Shown here: positions 32,714 through 43,578 of the stretch, in pieces | How positions within the stretch are numbered: the stretch's first letter is position 1 | Layout: every line of letters begins with the position of its first letter | Origin: Pelagibius sp028280305 | GTDB taxonomy: Bacteria; Pseudomonadota; Alphaproteobacteria; Kiloniellales; Kiloniellaceae | NCBI RefSeq assembly: GCF_965233615.1 | Contig: NZ_OZ247495.1 | Length of the DNA: 64,000 bases | Strand: one strand, 5' to 3' | The notes under the pieces: model-generated | Told to the model about the DNA's origin: nothing | Databases searched by the model: none | Seen by the model: only the letters and a program-made list of their open reading frames with translations | Position numbers and translations under genes: made by a program

Positions 32714-34111
32714 ATGAGCTTGGTGTTTGACCAGATTGCGGGACCTCTTCACGGAACCCAGGACGCGGCGCCCGCGAAGCTGAAAGGTCTACCGCTGGTC
32801 GGATTACTGCCGGAGCTGCGGCGGGATCCTCTGCGTTTCTTCACCCGGGTCGCCCGCGATCACGGTGGCGCGGTCGAACTGCACTTCGGACCTGACCGTG
32901 TCTTGATGCTGAACGATCCGGCGATGGTGCGTCACGTTCTCCAGGACAATCGCCTGAATTACGAGAAGAGCAAGTTCTACGACATGATGCGCCCGGTGCT
33001 GGGCGAGGGCATCTTCCTCGCCGAGGGCGACGAGTGGCTGAGCCAGCGCAAGACTGCGACGCGCAGCTTTCAGGGATGCCAGCTTCGCCGCATGACCCGG
33101 GACATGCAAGACGCCGTTGACGACATGTTGGGGCGTTGGCAGGTCAATGTCGCGCAGCAAAAGCCGCTCGACATGGTGCCGGAGATGATGCGACTCACCC
33201 TCGACATACTCCTGCGCACGCTTTTCAGCGTCCGCCTGGAGGGCGAGCACGAGGCGGTGTTTTCGGCCATGACCCGGGTGTTGCGCGATGCCGAGCGCCG
33301 TATCTGGTCGCCTTTCGGGCTGCCGCGCTGGCTGCCGACGGCGAACAACCGGGCGGTCCGCCGTGCCCTTCGGACCCTGGATGACTTTGTCTACGGGCTC
33401 ATTGAACGGCGGCGTAGCGAAGCCGCCGCCCGGTCGGATGATGAGGACGCGGGCGACCTTCTCGATCTGTTGATGGCCAATCAGAACGGCCGTTCGGACA
33501 AGCAACTACGCGACCAGATTCTCTCGATGATCCTGGCCGGGCACGAAACCACGGCCAATGCCCTTGCCTGGTGCTGGTACATGCTGTCACTGCATCCGGA
33601 ATCGCTGCGTCGGGTGCGCGGCGAAGCCCAGACGGTCTTGGGGGGGCGGGGCGCAGACTTTGCCGATCTTGCCGGCTTGACTTACACGCGTTGTGTTTTT
33701 GACGAGGTTTTGAGGCTCTACCCGCCGCTCTGGACTTTCTCGCGTGTCGCCGTGGCCGATGATCAAATCGGCGACCTGAAGGTCGAGGCCGGTACCAACG
33801 TGATGTTGAACATGTTCGCCGTGCATCGCCGTCCGGCCTTGTGGGAAAATCCGGAAGGCTTCGATCCATCGCGCTTTGATCCGGAGACCGGCGATCCGCG
33901 CCGCCGCTTCGCGTACTTCCCGTTCAGCGACGGGCCGCGCACCTGTTTGGGCGAGCGCTTTGCCGTGCTCGAGTCCATGATCGCCATCTCTGCGGTGGTC
34001 CAGCGCTTCGACCTTCAGCTTGTCCCGGGGCAGGATGTGAAGCCGGAGCCGATGATTACGCTGCGCCCCAGTGGCCTGATGATGCAGCCTGTGGCCGTCG
34101 CGAAAGCCTGA
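32714..34111 (+). CDS. Cytochrome P450
   Basis: This is a 465-residue haem monooxygenase. The I-helix oxygen-activation motif is AGHETTANAL near 275-284. The ExxR of the K helix is in DEVLRLYPP, and the haem-thiolate loop is PFSDGPRTCLGERFA with the axial Cys near 411. The C-terminal PMITLRPSGLMM resembles fatty-acid- or terpenoid-hydroxylating groups of the CYP4/CYP102/CYP110 kind more than camphor-type enzymes. No membrane anchor or fused reductase is present, so a separate ferredoxin and reductase are needed. It is 4 bases from the MFS gene. Tailoring of a small molecule under quorum control is likely but inferred. Confidence 0.92.
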   Translation: MSLVFDQIAGPLHGTQDAAPAKLKGLPLVGLLPELRRDPLRFFTRVARDHGGAVELHFGPDRVLMLNDPAMVRHVLQDNRLNYEKSKFYDMMRPVLGEGIFLAEGDEWLSQRKTATRSFQGCQLRRMTRDMQDAVDDMLGRWQVNVAQQKPLDMVPEMMRLTLDILLRTLFSVRLEGEHEAVFSAMTRVLRDAERRIWSPFGLPRWLPTANNRAVRRALRTLDDFVYGLIERRRSEAAARSDDEDAGDLLDLLMANQNGRSDKQLRDQILSMILAGHETTANALAWCWYMLSLHPESLRRVRGEAQTVLGGRGADFADLAGLTYTRCVFDEVLRLYPPLWTFSRVAVADDQIGDLKVEAGTNVMLNMFAVHRRPALWENPEGFDPSRFDPETGDPRRRFAYFPFSDGPRTCLGERFAVLESMIAISAVVQRFDLQLVPGQDVKPEPMITLRPSGLMMQPVAVAKA

Positions 34112-34115
34112 GGCC

Positions 34116-35288
34116 ATGCCGGCACCCATAGTCATCACCCTGGTCTATCTGATCGGTCTGGGGATCGTCTATCCGGCCTTGCCGTTTCAGGCCCTGGATC
34201 TGGGCGCCAGTCCTCTGCAGGTTTCTTTGATTCTGGTCACCGACACGGCCGTGGTGCTGGTCCTTTCGACCTTTATGGGACGCCTCAGCGACAAGATAGG
34301 GCGCCGCAGTGTGACCTGTCTGGCCCTGGCGACTGCCCCCGTGGCCTATCTGATGATGGCCTATGCCGATTCCCTGGCCTGGCTCTTTGCCGCCCGGGCG
34401 CTTGCCGGGGTCAGCAACGCGGCGATACCGGTCATCCAGGCGTTGATGGCCGACTGCACCTGCGACAAGAGCCGCGTCCGTGGCATGGCAAATGTGAACT
34501 CGGCCTTCGCAATTGCCTTTATCATCGGTCCGATACTGGGGCGCGAATGGCTTTTGGGACCCGGCGGCGACGATTACCGCAGCGGCGCCCTGGGCGGTGC
34601 GGCCTTTGCCGTCATGGCTCTGGTGTTGGCGGTCTTTCTGCTGCGCGAGATCAGGCTGCCGACGGTTGGGGAACGGCTTCCAACGCCCGGTAAGGGGCGG
34701 GGCTTGGGCGCATTAATCCTGTCGCCACTCTGCCTTGGTCCCATCGCCGTCATGGCGGTCCTGGCCTTTGCCTATGCCGCCATGGAGACGACGCTCGGCC
34801 TGTGGTCGTCGCGGATGCTTTCCTGGCGCGCCTCCGATGTCGCGCTCGGTTTCATGTTTGCCGGTATGGCGGCGCTCTTCAGTCTTTGGGTGCTGATCCC
34901 GTTCTTGTGCAGACGGCTGGGGGAAGAACCGGTCGCGGCGGGCGCCGCGCTGGCGATGGGCCTGGGCATGTCGCTCTTTGTACTCTGGCCCAGCGATGGT
35001 GTCATAGCCGTCGCCCTGATGCTCTTGGGCGGCGGCATCGCCACCAGCCTCTCCTGCCTTCAGGCGTTGCTGTCCAAAGCGGCCCCCGCCTCGATCCAGG
35101 GCACGGCCCTCGGCCTTAATCATGCGATCCTGAGCGTGGCAAGGATCCTCGGCCCGGTTTGGGGCGGCTTTGCCCTGGGCAGCCTCGGCAGCGGCTGGCC
35201 CTATGTCTCCGGCGCAGCCTTGGCATTGCTCGCCTTGCTGCTCATGGCCTGGATTTACCGACCCCGCCCGGCGCCCTCCGAGGGCTGA
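34116..35288 (+). CDS. MFS exporter
   Basis: This is a 390-residue major facilitator transporter with about twelve hydrophobic segments. The loop 2-3 signature is GRLSDKIGRRS near residues 54-64. The drug-exporter-like context FAARALAGVSNAAIPV lies near 90-105. It is tightly placed between the P450 gene (4-base gap) and the ligase gene (30-base gap), so export of the product of these enzymes, or self-protection, is the natural reading. Substrate is not known. Confidence 0.87.
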   Translation: MPAPIVITLVYLIGLGIVYPALPFQALDLGASPLQVSLILVTDTAVVLVLSTFMGRLSDKIGRRSVTCLALATAPVAYLMMAYADSLAWLFAARALAGVSNAAIPVIQALMADCTCDKSRVRGMANVNSAFAIAFIIGPILGREWLLGPGGDDYRSGALGGAAFAVMALVLAVFLLREIRLPTVGERLPTPGKGRGLGALILSPLCLGPIAVMAVLAFAYAAMETTLGLWSSRMLSWRASDVALGFMFAGMAALFSLWVLIPFLCRRLGEEPVAAGAALAMGLGMSLFVLWPSDGVIAVALMLLGGGIATSLSCLQALLSKAAPASIQGTALGLNHAILSVARILGPVWGGFALGSLGSGWPYVSGAALALLALLLMAWIYRPRPAPSEG

Positions 35289-35318
35289 AGTCTTCCCGAA
35301 ATCTGACGGAGATTGGTG

Positions 35319-36857
35319 ATGTTGAATGTCGCTTTCTATCTGGATGCCACCGCCGTACGCACGCCGACGGCAACGGCCGTGGTTTATGAAGGCCGGCGTT
35401 TCAGCTATGCCGAGATTCTTCATCAGGCCAACCAGGTGGCCAACGGCCTTCGGGCGCAAGGTTTCGGGCCCGGCAGCCGTATTGCCCTGGCCTGCAGCAA
35501 TCGGCCGGGCTTTCTGGCCGCCTATTACGGCATCCTGAAAATCGGTGGCGTCGTCGTCGCTTTGAGCACGACGCTGCGGGAGCGCGACATTCTCTTTCAG
35601 TTGAACGATTCCGCCGCCGAGGCGCTGCTGACTTTCGAAGGTCGCGGCGACAATGCCTTTGCGGAGCAGGCGCTGCCGGCGGCGGAGAAGGCGGACCTTT
35701 GCCGGAAGGTTTGGATGGTCCCTAGCGATCTGGGTATGACCGCCGGTCTTTCCGGCTGGCCGGCGCTTGGCGATTTGATGACAGGGCAGTCCGGTTCCTT
35801 CCGGACCTACGGCTACGGCGCCGATGAAACGGCGGTGCTGCTTTATACCTCGGGCTCCACGGGCCGTCCCAAGGGGGTGGAACTGACGCAAGGCAATCTG
35901 ACCGCCATGGTGGTGATCAACCAGCCGCTGGCGGCGCGTGAAGCCACGGCTGTGCGTCTGATTTCGACGCCGCTGTTTCACATCATGGGTCAGGTCTGCG
36001 GCCTGAACCTGGCGGTGCTCAACGGCGAGGTCATGGTCCTGGTAGAGGGTTTCGACCCCGCCTTGATCTGGCATCTGATCACCGAAGAAGCCGTGACCTA
36101 CTTCGTCCACATGCCGATCTACTATCAGTATCTGATGGAGCGGGCGGACGGGGTCGATACCAGGGCCGTCCGCCGTTCCCTGCAGCTCTGTGCGACCGGC
36201 GGCGCCCCTTTGCAGGCGGGCCTGACAGATGCTTTCAAAGATCGTTTCGGTTTGGGCCTGACACCGGGCTACGGCCTGACCGAGGTTTCATCGATCGTGG
36301 CCTGGGGTGGGTGCGGCGGCACGCCGCGGCCGACGACCGCCGGGCGCATCGTGCCGGGCGTCGAAGTGAAGTTGCTGGACGACAAGGGTAAGGAGGCCGC
36401 CTGTGGCGACCAGGGCGAAATCCTGGTGCGCAGCCCCGGTGTCATGAAGCGCTACCTGAACATGCCGGCGGAAACGCGGCGCCGTCTGCAGGGCGGCTGG
36501 CTGCGCAGCGGCGATATCGGCCGCTTTGACGAGTTTGGTCGTCTTGATGTTCTGGGCCGCGTTGACGACAAGATCCTGCGCGGCGAGGAACACATTTATC
36601 CCGCCGAAGTGGAGGCGGTTCTTAAAGGCCATCCCGCCGTCAGCGAGGCGGCTGTCATTGCCGTTCCCGATGATTATCTGGGTCAGGAAGCAAAGACCTT
36701 TGTGGTTCTGAAAGCCGGGCGGTCCGTGGCGGAGCGGGAGTTGCTCGGCTGGCTGTCGCGGACGCTGCCCGACGGCAAGTGTCCCGGGCTCATCCAGTTT
36801 CAGAGCGCGTTGCCCCAGACCTCGACCGGCAAGATCGCCCGGCATCTGCTGAGCTAG
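35319..36857 (+). CDS. AMP-forming acyl-CoA synthetase/ligase
   Basis: This is a 512-residue adenylate-forming ligase (ANL family), likely acyl- or aryl-CoA. The P-loop-like motif is LLYTSGSTGRPKG near 169-181. GYGLTEVSS, WLRSGDIGRFDE, the hinge and core RVDDKILRGEEHIYP, and the catalytic Lys in STGKIARHLL at the C-terminus are all present. ACGGAG precedes the ATG at 35319. Fatty acid, aryl acid or an acid oxidised by the adjacent P450 are all possible substrates. No carrier protein or condensation domain is encoded next to it, so a non-ribosomal peptide line is unlikely. Confidence 0.9.
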   Translation: MLNVAFYLDATAVRTPTATAVVYEGRRFSYAEILHQANQVANGLRAQGFGPGSRIALACSNRPGFLAAYYGILKIGGVVVALSTTLRERDILFQLNDSAAEALLTFEGRGDNAFAEQALPAAEKADLCRKVWMVPSDLGMTAGLSGWPALGDLMTGQSGSFRTYGYGADETAVLLYTSGSTGRPKGVELTQGNLTAMVVINQPLAAREATAVRLISTPLFHIMGQVCGLNLAVLNGEVMVLVEGFDPALIWHLITEEAVTYFVHMPIYYQYLMERADGVDTRAVRRSLQLCATGGAPLQAGLTDAFKDRFGLGLTPGYGLTEVSSIVAWGGCGGTPRPTTAGRIVPGVEVKLLDDKGKEAACGDQGEILVRSPGVMKRYLNMPAETRRRLQGGWLRSGDIGRFDEFGRLDVLGRVDDKILRGEEHIYPAEVEAVLKGHPAVSEAAVIAVPDDYLGQEAKTFVVLKAGRSVAERELLGWLSRTLPDGKCPGLIQFQSALPQTSTGKIARHLLS

Positions 36858-36987
36858 GTTTGCACAATGGCCTGCGGCTGGAATGCGGTGCTAACGAATT
36901 CTATACGAAAAGCTGGCTAGCCTGCCGACGCCAGAGCGGTCCATCAAACTCGGACCTGCTCTAAGGGAATCAGTCGCGAGGACCGAT

Positions 36988-37335
36988 GTGAACCGCAGGA
37001 TGACGGTGAAAGGGAAAGAGCGCCGCCGGGATCGCCGGCGCCACCTGAATCTTTCAGGCAGGATTCAGGGACAGGATGTCTTTGTCGTCGACATTTCGAT
37101 CACCGGGTTCGGCGCGGTCGCCGACGCCACAAACGCGGCAAAACTTCATCTGCCCGAAGGCCACCACACGCGACTGGAGATCTTGCTCGACGACGGGCGG
37201 CACCTTGAGATGGATGTCGAAATCAAGCGCGCCGTAACGAATGACGGCCTTTTCGGTGGCCGCTTCATCAGCCTTCCCGACAAGTACTTCCGCATCATCG
37301 AGGCTTTGATGCTGGGGCGCGAGCACCGCACTTGA
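36988..37335 (+). CDS. PilZ-domain protein
   Basis: This is a 115-residue single-domain PilZ protein predicted to bind cyclic di-GMP. The RxxxR element lies in RRRDRRRHLNL near residues 12-22 and the second motif DISITGFG (DxSxxG) near 35-42. A GTG at 36988 with GAGG before it is the likely start; ATG at 37000 is possible. It lies 130 bases after the ligase gene and may be a separate unit. It could link second-messenger level to envelope or motility functions. Confidence 0.88.
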   Translation: MNRRMTVKGKERRRDRRRHLNLSGRIQGQDVFVVDISITGFGAVADATNAAKLHLPEGHHTRLEILLDDGRHLEMDVEIKRAVTNDGLFGGRFISLPDKYFRIIEALMLGREHRT

Positions 37336-37392
37336 CTGCGTATCTCTTTTAGGAAACCAGTTGGCTGCTGGCGATGGAACCCGCCGCCTGTG

Positions 37393-38190
37393 TCAGTCGC
37401 TCTGCGCAACCTGGGTCGGCGCCGGCTCCGGCTTGCGCGAATAAAAGATGTGGCGGCCGATCTTGGGTCCCCGCAGGAACGCCTTGCGCCAGAACGGCTT
37501 CACGTAGTCGGCATGATACCACAGCGCGCCGCCGGAATTGTCCTTGGCACGGCCCCAGTAAACCTGGCTGGCGAGGTGCATGCTCTCGCTCCAGGACTGC
37601 TCGTCCGTCACCAAGTCTTCCTTGCCGTCGCAGTACCAGGAGAATTGGCACTTGTGCAGCACCTCGTCGGTGCCGTCGCGGACGACGCCGCAGACCGATT
37701 CGGGGAAGTAGCGGGAGGCGACGCGGTTCATCACCACGTGGGCAACGGCGAGCTTGCCGGCATCCGGCTCGCTGCGTGCTTCGAAGTAGATGTTCTGGGC
37801 CAAGCAGGTCAGCTCTTCGCGCAGCTTGCCCGGATTGGGCGTGAAAGCGCTGGCGATCTGTTCTTCCAGATCAAGCTGGTTGATGCCGACCTGGCGGATA
37901 TAGAAGTGATCGGGATCGATGTCCTTCACGTCGACGGGGATGAAGCTTTGAGCCGTCACCCGCGTCCAGGTGCTGTCCACCCGGTCGTCGGTCGCGACGT
38001 GGGCCAGGGCACCGGCGGCGATCACACAAGCCAGGGGGGCGGAGAGGGCAGACACGAACGCGCTGGTCGAGAGCTCTCGACCGCCCAGTCCCATCTTCGC
38101 CCTGGCCGTCACCAAGCCGCGGCGCGCACGCGCGAGCCAACGCTTCTGGTGAGGCCGCCTGAGGGCCAGTTTGTCCGCAATCCGGTTCAT
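37393..38190 (-). CDS. SleB-like cell wall hydrolase
   Basis: This is a 265-residue envelope protein with an N-terminal membrane segment (FVSALSAPLACVIAAGALAHVA) near 45-66. A C-terminal Hydrolase_2/SleB domain carries NIYFEARSEP near 132-141, HVVMNRV, CGVV and CQFSWYCDG. The domain is a putative peptidoglycan lytic enzyme, first known from spore germination but widespread in non-sporing alphaproteobacteria. AGGA before the ATG at 38190 supports the start. It converges on the PilZ gene with a 57-base gap. Confidence 0.87.
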   Translation of the reverse strand: MNRIADKLALRRPHQKRWLARARRGLVTARAKMGLGGRELSTSAFVSALSAPLACVIAAGALAHVATDDRVDSTWTRVTAQSFIPVDVKDIDPDHFYIRQVGINQLDLEEQIASAFTPNPGKLREELTCLAQNIYFEARSEPDAGKLAVAHVVMNRVASRYFPESVCGVVRDGTDEVLHKCQFSWYCDGKEDLVTDEQSWSESMHLASQVYWGRAKDNSGGALWYHADYVKPFWRKAFLRGPKIGRHIFYSRKPEPAPTQVAQSD

Positions 38191-38836
38191 CAATCGTCCT
38201 AAACCCTGTGAACTCTTCGCAGCTGCTGCGCCCTTATCGGGGCTGGTGTGGACACTGCCGTGTCGCTGTTCTGTCGGGTCTTCTAAAGCCCTGGTTCAGC
38301 GTTAACACTCCAGCTCAGGCTTTAGCTGCTGGTAAAGGTTTACACAATCTTAATAGTGCATATCAAGAATTTTCGTTGAAAGTTTTAGATAAATTCGCAC
38401 TAATTTCGCGGCAAATTAACTATTAATCCCGCATATCTTCAAAAAGAACTTGGCTTATTCGGGAAACAAAATTGCTTTTGATGGATGAATATTTGTGGAT
38501 AACTGATTTTCGCGAATAAGTTACTTAACACATGCAGTTGAAAGTCGAGATATTTCCAAGAATTAACCAGGCGATTACCTCATTTTTCGCCATCGCAAAA
38601 AAGGATTCAGTCGATTGTCTACTGGGGTGGGAAGCGTTGAGTCTTTCCCCTGAGGGGCCTCTCGGCGAATCAATACTGAAGGCATCGCGGCGCGATGACC
38701 AAGGGTCATGGACGGCCGGCCAAAAAGCCAAGCTGTGTCATCGGAGGGGCAGAGCCCTCCCATCCCTGATTTGGTTAACGGTTATGGTTAAGTCAAGGGG
38801 GTGCAAAGCCGCTTAATCAGGCCGCACCGGCTGGTG
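38191..38836. other. Large non-coding gap, AT-rich core
   Basis: About 646 bases. From roughly 38330 to 38560 it is very AT-rich (runs such as AATTTTCGTTGAAAG, ATAAATTCGC). Then it returns to host composition, with a GC hairpin-like stretch (GGAGGGGC-AGA-GCCCTCC, near 38743-38760). A 94-codon open frame at 38532-38816 lacks a ribosome site and protein-like features. Promoters for the hydrolase are expected at the left end. No known RNA was identified. Confidence 0.45.
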
Positions 38837-39622
38837 CTACCAAGGCGCCTGGTGGATGCCGCACTCGGTCTTTTCCCGGCCTTGCCAGCGTCCGCTGCGA
38901 GCTCCTTCTCCGTCGCCCCCCTTGAAAGTGCAGGGCGCACAGCCGATTGAGGCGTATCCCGCGGCCTCCAGGGGGTGCGGTGGCAGGCGTCGCTCGGCGA
39001 AGGTGGTGCTGATCTGTTGCGGGTCCCAGGCGGCCAGAGGGTTCACCTTGATGCGACCGCCGGAGGCCTCGAAAACCTGGATTTGGCCGCGCAGGCCGCC
39101 CTGGAAGCGTTTGCGGCCATTGACCCAGGCGCTGAAACCGCTCAGCGCCCGTTCCAGCGGCAGCACCTTGCGCAGCCGACAGCAGAGATCGGGGTTGCGT
39201 TTCCAGAGAGTGCCGTCGGCATCGGCCCAGGCCAGATCCTCCGCTGCGGGCGCTACCGAGCGCACATCGGTCAGCCCGAGGTGCGCGATGAGGTTGTCAC
39301 GGTAAGCCAGGGTTTCCGGGAAGTGCTTGCCGGTTTCCAGGAAGACGACCGGTATCGCGCGGTCGACCTGGGCGACGAGATCCAAAAGCACGGCGGATTC
39401 GGTTCCGAAAGACGACACCACGGCGATGCGGCCGGGAAAGATGTCATTCACCGCGGCGGCGAGAATGTCCCGGCTGTTATAGCTTCCGTAGCGCAAGGCC
39501 AGCAGGCGCGCACGCTCGCGTTGCCGGAGGGCCAAGTCCTGATTGTGAGCCTGATTGGCTGCCGGGCGGACCACCAAATCCGATCTGCTCTTCCTTGAGG
39601 CCAGCATCGGCAGGGTCCCCAC
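38837..39622 (-). CDS. cysH: Phosphoadenylyl/adenylyl-sulfate reductase
   Basis: It reduces activated sulfate to sulfite in cysteine synthesis. The 261-residue protein has VVSSFGTESA (PP-loop) near 68-77, FLETGKHF near 94-101, and the catalytic C-terminal ECGIH. DLCCRLRK and CAPCT give the two cysteine pairs of the [4Fe-4S] assimilatory APS reductase subgroup, so APS rather than PAPS is the likely substrate. It starts at a GTG, 13 bases after the DUF934 gene, as the last gene of the cysG operon. The ATP sulfurylase genes (cysD, cysN) are not in the window. Confidence 0.93.
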   Translation of the reverse strand: MGTLPMLASRKSRSDLVVRPAANQAHNQDLALRQRERARLLALRYGSYNSRDILAAAVNDIFPGRIAVVSSFGTESAVLLDLVAQVDRAIPVVFLETGKHFPETLAYRDNLIAHLGLTDVRSVAPAAEDLAWADADGTLWKRNPDLCCRLRKVLPLERALSGFSAWVNGRKRFQGGLRGQIQVFEASGGRIKVNPLAAWDPQQISTTFAERRLPPHPLEAAGYASIGCAPCTFKGGDGEGARSGRWQGREKTECGIHQAPW

Positions 39623-39635
39623 TCCAGTGAACGAG

Positions 39636-40155
39636 CTATTCTGCGGCTACGGCGCGCGAGCGGCCGAAGGCGCCGCCCAGCACGCCGCTGGGTCTGCGTC
39701 CGTCTCCGGTCGGCTGGTACCAGACGCTCATCTCGGCAATCGCCTCGCGCCAGGCTTCGGCGCTGTCTTCGCCGGCGACTTCAAAGCTGTCGAAGCCGCA
39801 ACGCAGCATGAAGAACAACTGATCGCGCAGCACGTTGCCCACGGCTCTCAGCTCACCCTGAAAGCCGTGGCGCTCCCGCAACAGTCGGGCATAGGAATAG
39901 GCGCGGCCGTCGGAGAACTTGGGGAAGTCCAGAGCAATCAGGTCGAAGTGTTCGAGGTCGGCGACGATCTCCGCCGGCGGCTGGTCGCTGCGCAGGCGCA
40001 GGCCCAGGCGGCCGTTGCGCTTCAGCAGGGCATCGCGGTCGCTTTGCCACTGTTCCAGACTGACGATCAGATCGACATCCAGGGCTGCGCCGCCGTCATC
40101 GTCGTTGGCGCTCTCCGGCAGGTTCGACCAGGTGTCTTCGATGATTTGACCGTTC

Positions 40156-40169
<14 letters not shown>
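39636..40169 (-). CDS. DUF934 protein of the sulfite reductase operon
   Basis: This is a 177-residue protein of unknown biochemistry (DUF934, COG3749). It is almost always located between cysI and cysH in alphaproteobacteria and is taken to assist sulfate reduction. Motifs such as DLIALDFPKFSDGRAYSYA and GFDSFEV are typical of the family. Its start lies 14 bases inside the end of cysI, so translation is coupled. The frame continues upstream inside cysI, but that part is not coding. A partner or maturation role with CysI is inferred from synteny. Confidence 0.88.
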
Positions 40170-41811
<1,642 letters not shown>

Positions 41812-41839
41812 GGCTTGTTCCTCTTCGCCGCCGCCAGCT

Positions 41840-42139
41840 TCAGGCGACCAGCGGGACGTTGCGGTAATCGGCGCGCACGGTCGGGCCTGCGGCGCGAATG
41901 TTTTCGCGGGTGGAAAGGGGCTGCAGGATGCCGTCGACCTCGATCAGCTCGATCAGATAGGGCGCCACGACCTTGCGGGCGGCGACGTCGGCCTCCGCAC
42001 GCTGCAGCAGGTCCTGCTGGACGGTTTCATCTTCGCTAGCGCAGGCCTGGTTCAGCCAGTTGGACCAGAGGCCGCTCTCGGTCAGATAGACCACATCGCC
42101 TTCGCGCAGCCGGTTGGCGGTAACGGCTTTAAGGGGCAT
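41840..42139 (-). CDS. DUF2849 protein
   Basis: This is a 99-residue protein of unknown function (DUF2849), regularly found between cysG and cysI in alphaproteobacteria. It shows VTANRLREGDVVYL near the start and ends with RADYRNVPLVA. It has no cysteines that would suggest a cluster apart from one in NQACASEDE. It is flanked by 14- and 28-base gaps, so it is operon-internal. An accessory role in siroheme or sulfite reductase assembly is inferred from its position only. Confidence 0.88.
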   Translation of the reverse strand: MPLKAVTANRLREGDVVYLTESGLWSNWLNQACASEDETVQQDLLQRAEADVAARKVVAPYLIELIEVDGILQPLSTRENIRAAGPTVRADYRNVPLVA

Positions 42140-42153
42140 CTTCGTTCTCTCCT

Positions 42154-43578
42154 CTAAACCGCGACGGCCTGGGGCAGAACCGCCAGCTCGCGAGTCAGCG
42201 CCGCGCCTTCCGTGGCCAGCGCCCTTGCCGCGACCTCGCCGATGATGATCAGGGCAGGGCCGGCGATTCCCTCGCGCTGCAAGCGGTCGTTTAGTTCGTG
42301 CAGGCGCCCGGTGACGACCCGCTGGTCGCTGCGGGTTCCGTTCTCGATGACGGCGACCGGCGTGCTGGCCGCGAGGCCGTGTTCGATCAGCCGCTGCGCC
42401 ACGATTTCCGCGGTCGAGACGCCCATATAGACGGCCAGGGTCTGCTTGCCGCTGGCCAGGCTCGCCCAGTCGAGATCGGGCTCGCCGTCGCGGGCATGAC
42501 CGGTCAGGAAAGTGACCGCCAGGGCGGTGCCGCGGAGGGTGAGGGGAATGCCTGCCGCTGCGGCACAGCCGGCGGCGGCTGTTACACCGGGCACCACCTC
42601 AACGGCGACGCCGCGGCTCTCCAGATAATCCATCTCCTCGCCGCCGCGTCCGAAGATGAAGGGATCGCCGCCCTTCAGGCGGACCACCCGCTTGCCGGCC
42701 AGCGCATGCTCGGCCATCAGCGCGTTGATCTCGTCCTGGCTCTTGCTGTGGTTTGCCTTTGCCTTGCCGACATAGATGCGCTCGGCATCGCGGCGGGCAT
42801 AGTCGATGATCTCGGGACCGACCAGTTTGTCGTAGAGAATGACATCGGCTTCCTGCAGGCGGCGCATGGCCTTGAAGGTCAGCAAATCCGGATCGCCGGG
42901 CCCTGCGCCGACGATGGCGACGGAACCGGGTTCGCGGTCCTGGGCGGCGCGGCCATTGATCAGGCCGAGCATCGCCTCGCGGGCGGCGGTTTCCCGGCCG
43001 GCCAGAACCTCGTCGGCCACCGGTCCGCTGAAGAAACGCTCCCAGAAGCGGCGCCGCGCGGCGCCCTCGGTAATGGTCGCGCCGACAGCGGAGCGGAAGG
43101 ACCCGGCAAAACGGGTGAGGTCGCCCAGGCGTGCCGGCAGCAGCGCTTCGATCTTGGCGCGCAACTGGCGCGTCAGGATCGGCGCGTCGCCACCGCTTGA
43201 AATACCGATCACCAGCGGGTTGCGGTCAATGATCGCGGGGGTGATGAAACTGCAGAGATCGGGGCGGTCGACCACGTTGATGGCGACCCCGGCGGCCTGA
43301 GCCGCCGCCGCGACGTCTTCATCGACCTCGGCCTTGCCGCTGGCGGCAATCGCCAGGGCGCGGCCCTGCACGTCGGCGGCCATGAAGGGGCGGCACATCC
43401 ACTCAACCCGGCGGTCGTCGGCCAACTCGGCCATTTCCGCGCTCAGCCTGGGGGCCACCAGAGTGACCCTGGCGTCGGCTTTCAGAAGCAGGCGCAGCTT
43501 GCGCAGGGCGAGTTCTCCACCGCCGACCAGCAGGCTGGTTCGGCTGGAGAGGTCAAGGAATGCCGGGAAGTATCGCAT
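42154..43578 (-). CDS. cysG: Siroheme synthase, CysG-type trifunctional fusion
   Basis: This is a 474-residue fusion. The N-terminal part (about 1-210) is precorrin-2 dehydrogenase/sirohydrochlorin ferrochelatase with the NAD site LLVGGGELALRKL near 15-27. The C-terminal part (about 217-474) is uroporphyrinogen-III C-methyltransferase with VGAGPGDPDLLTFKA and VVRLKGGDPFIFGRGGEE. It provides siroheme for CysI, whose gene is two downstream. It is the first gene of the five-gene unit, and its promoter lies in the AT-rich gap 43579-43889. Confidence 0.95.
   Translation of the reverse strand: MRYFPAFLDLSSRTSLLVGGGELALRKLRLLLKADARVTLVAPRLSAEMAELADDRRVEWMCRPFMAADVQGRALAIAASGKAEVDEDVAAAAQAAGVAINVVDRPDLCSFITPAIIDRNPLVIGISSGGDAPILTRQLRAKIEALLPARLGDLTRFAGSFRSAVGATITEGAARRRFWERFFSGPVADEVLAGRETAAREAMLGLINGRAAQDREPGSVAIVGAGPGDPDLLTFKAMRRLQEADVILYDKLVGPEIIDYARRDAERIYVGKAKANHSKSQDEINALMAEHALAGKRVVRLKGGDPFIFGRGGEEMDYLESRGVAVEVVPGVTAAAGCAAAAGIPLTLRGTALAVTFLTGHARDGEPDLDWASLASGKQTLAVYMGVSTAEIVAQRLIEHGLAASTPVAVIENGTRSDQRVVTGRLHELNDRLQREGIAGPALIIIGEVAARALATEGAALTRELAVLPQAVAV

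Noticed and set aside
38532..38816. Possible 94-residue protein in the gap before cysH
   Set aside because: No ribosome site, mixed composition, and no recognisable features.
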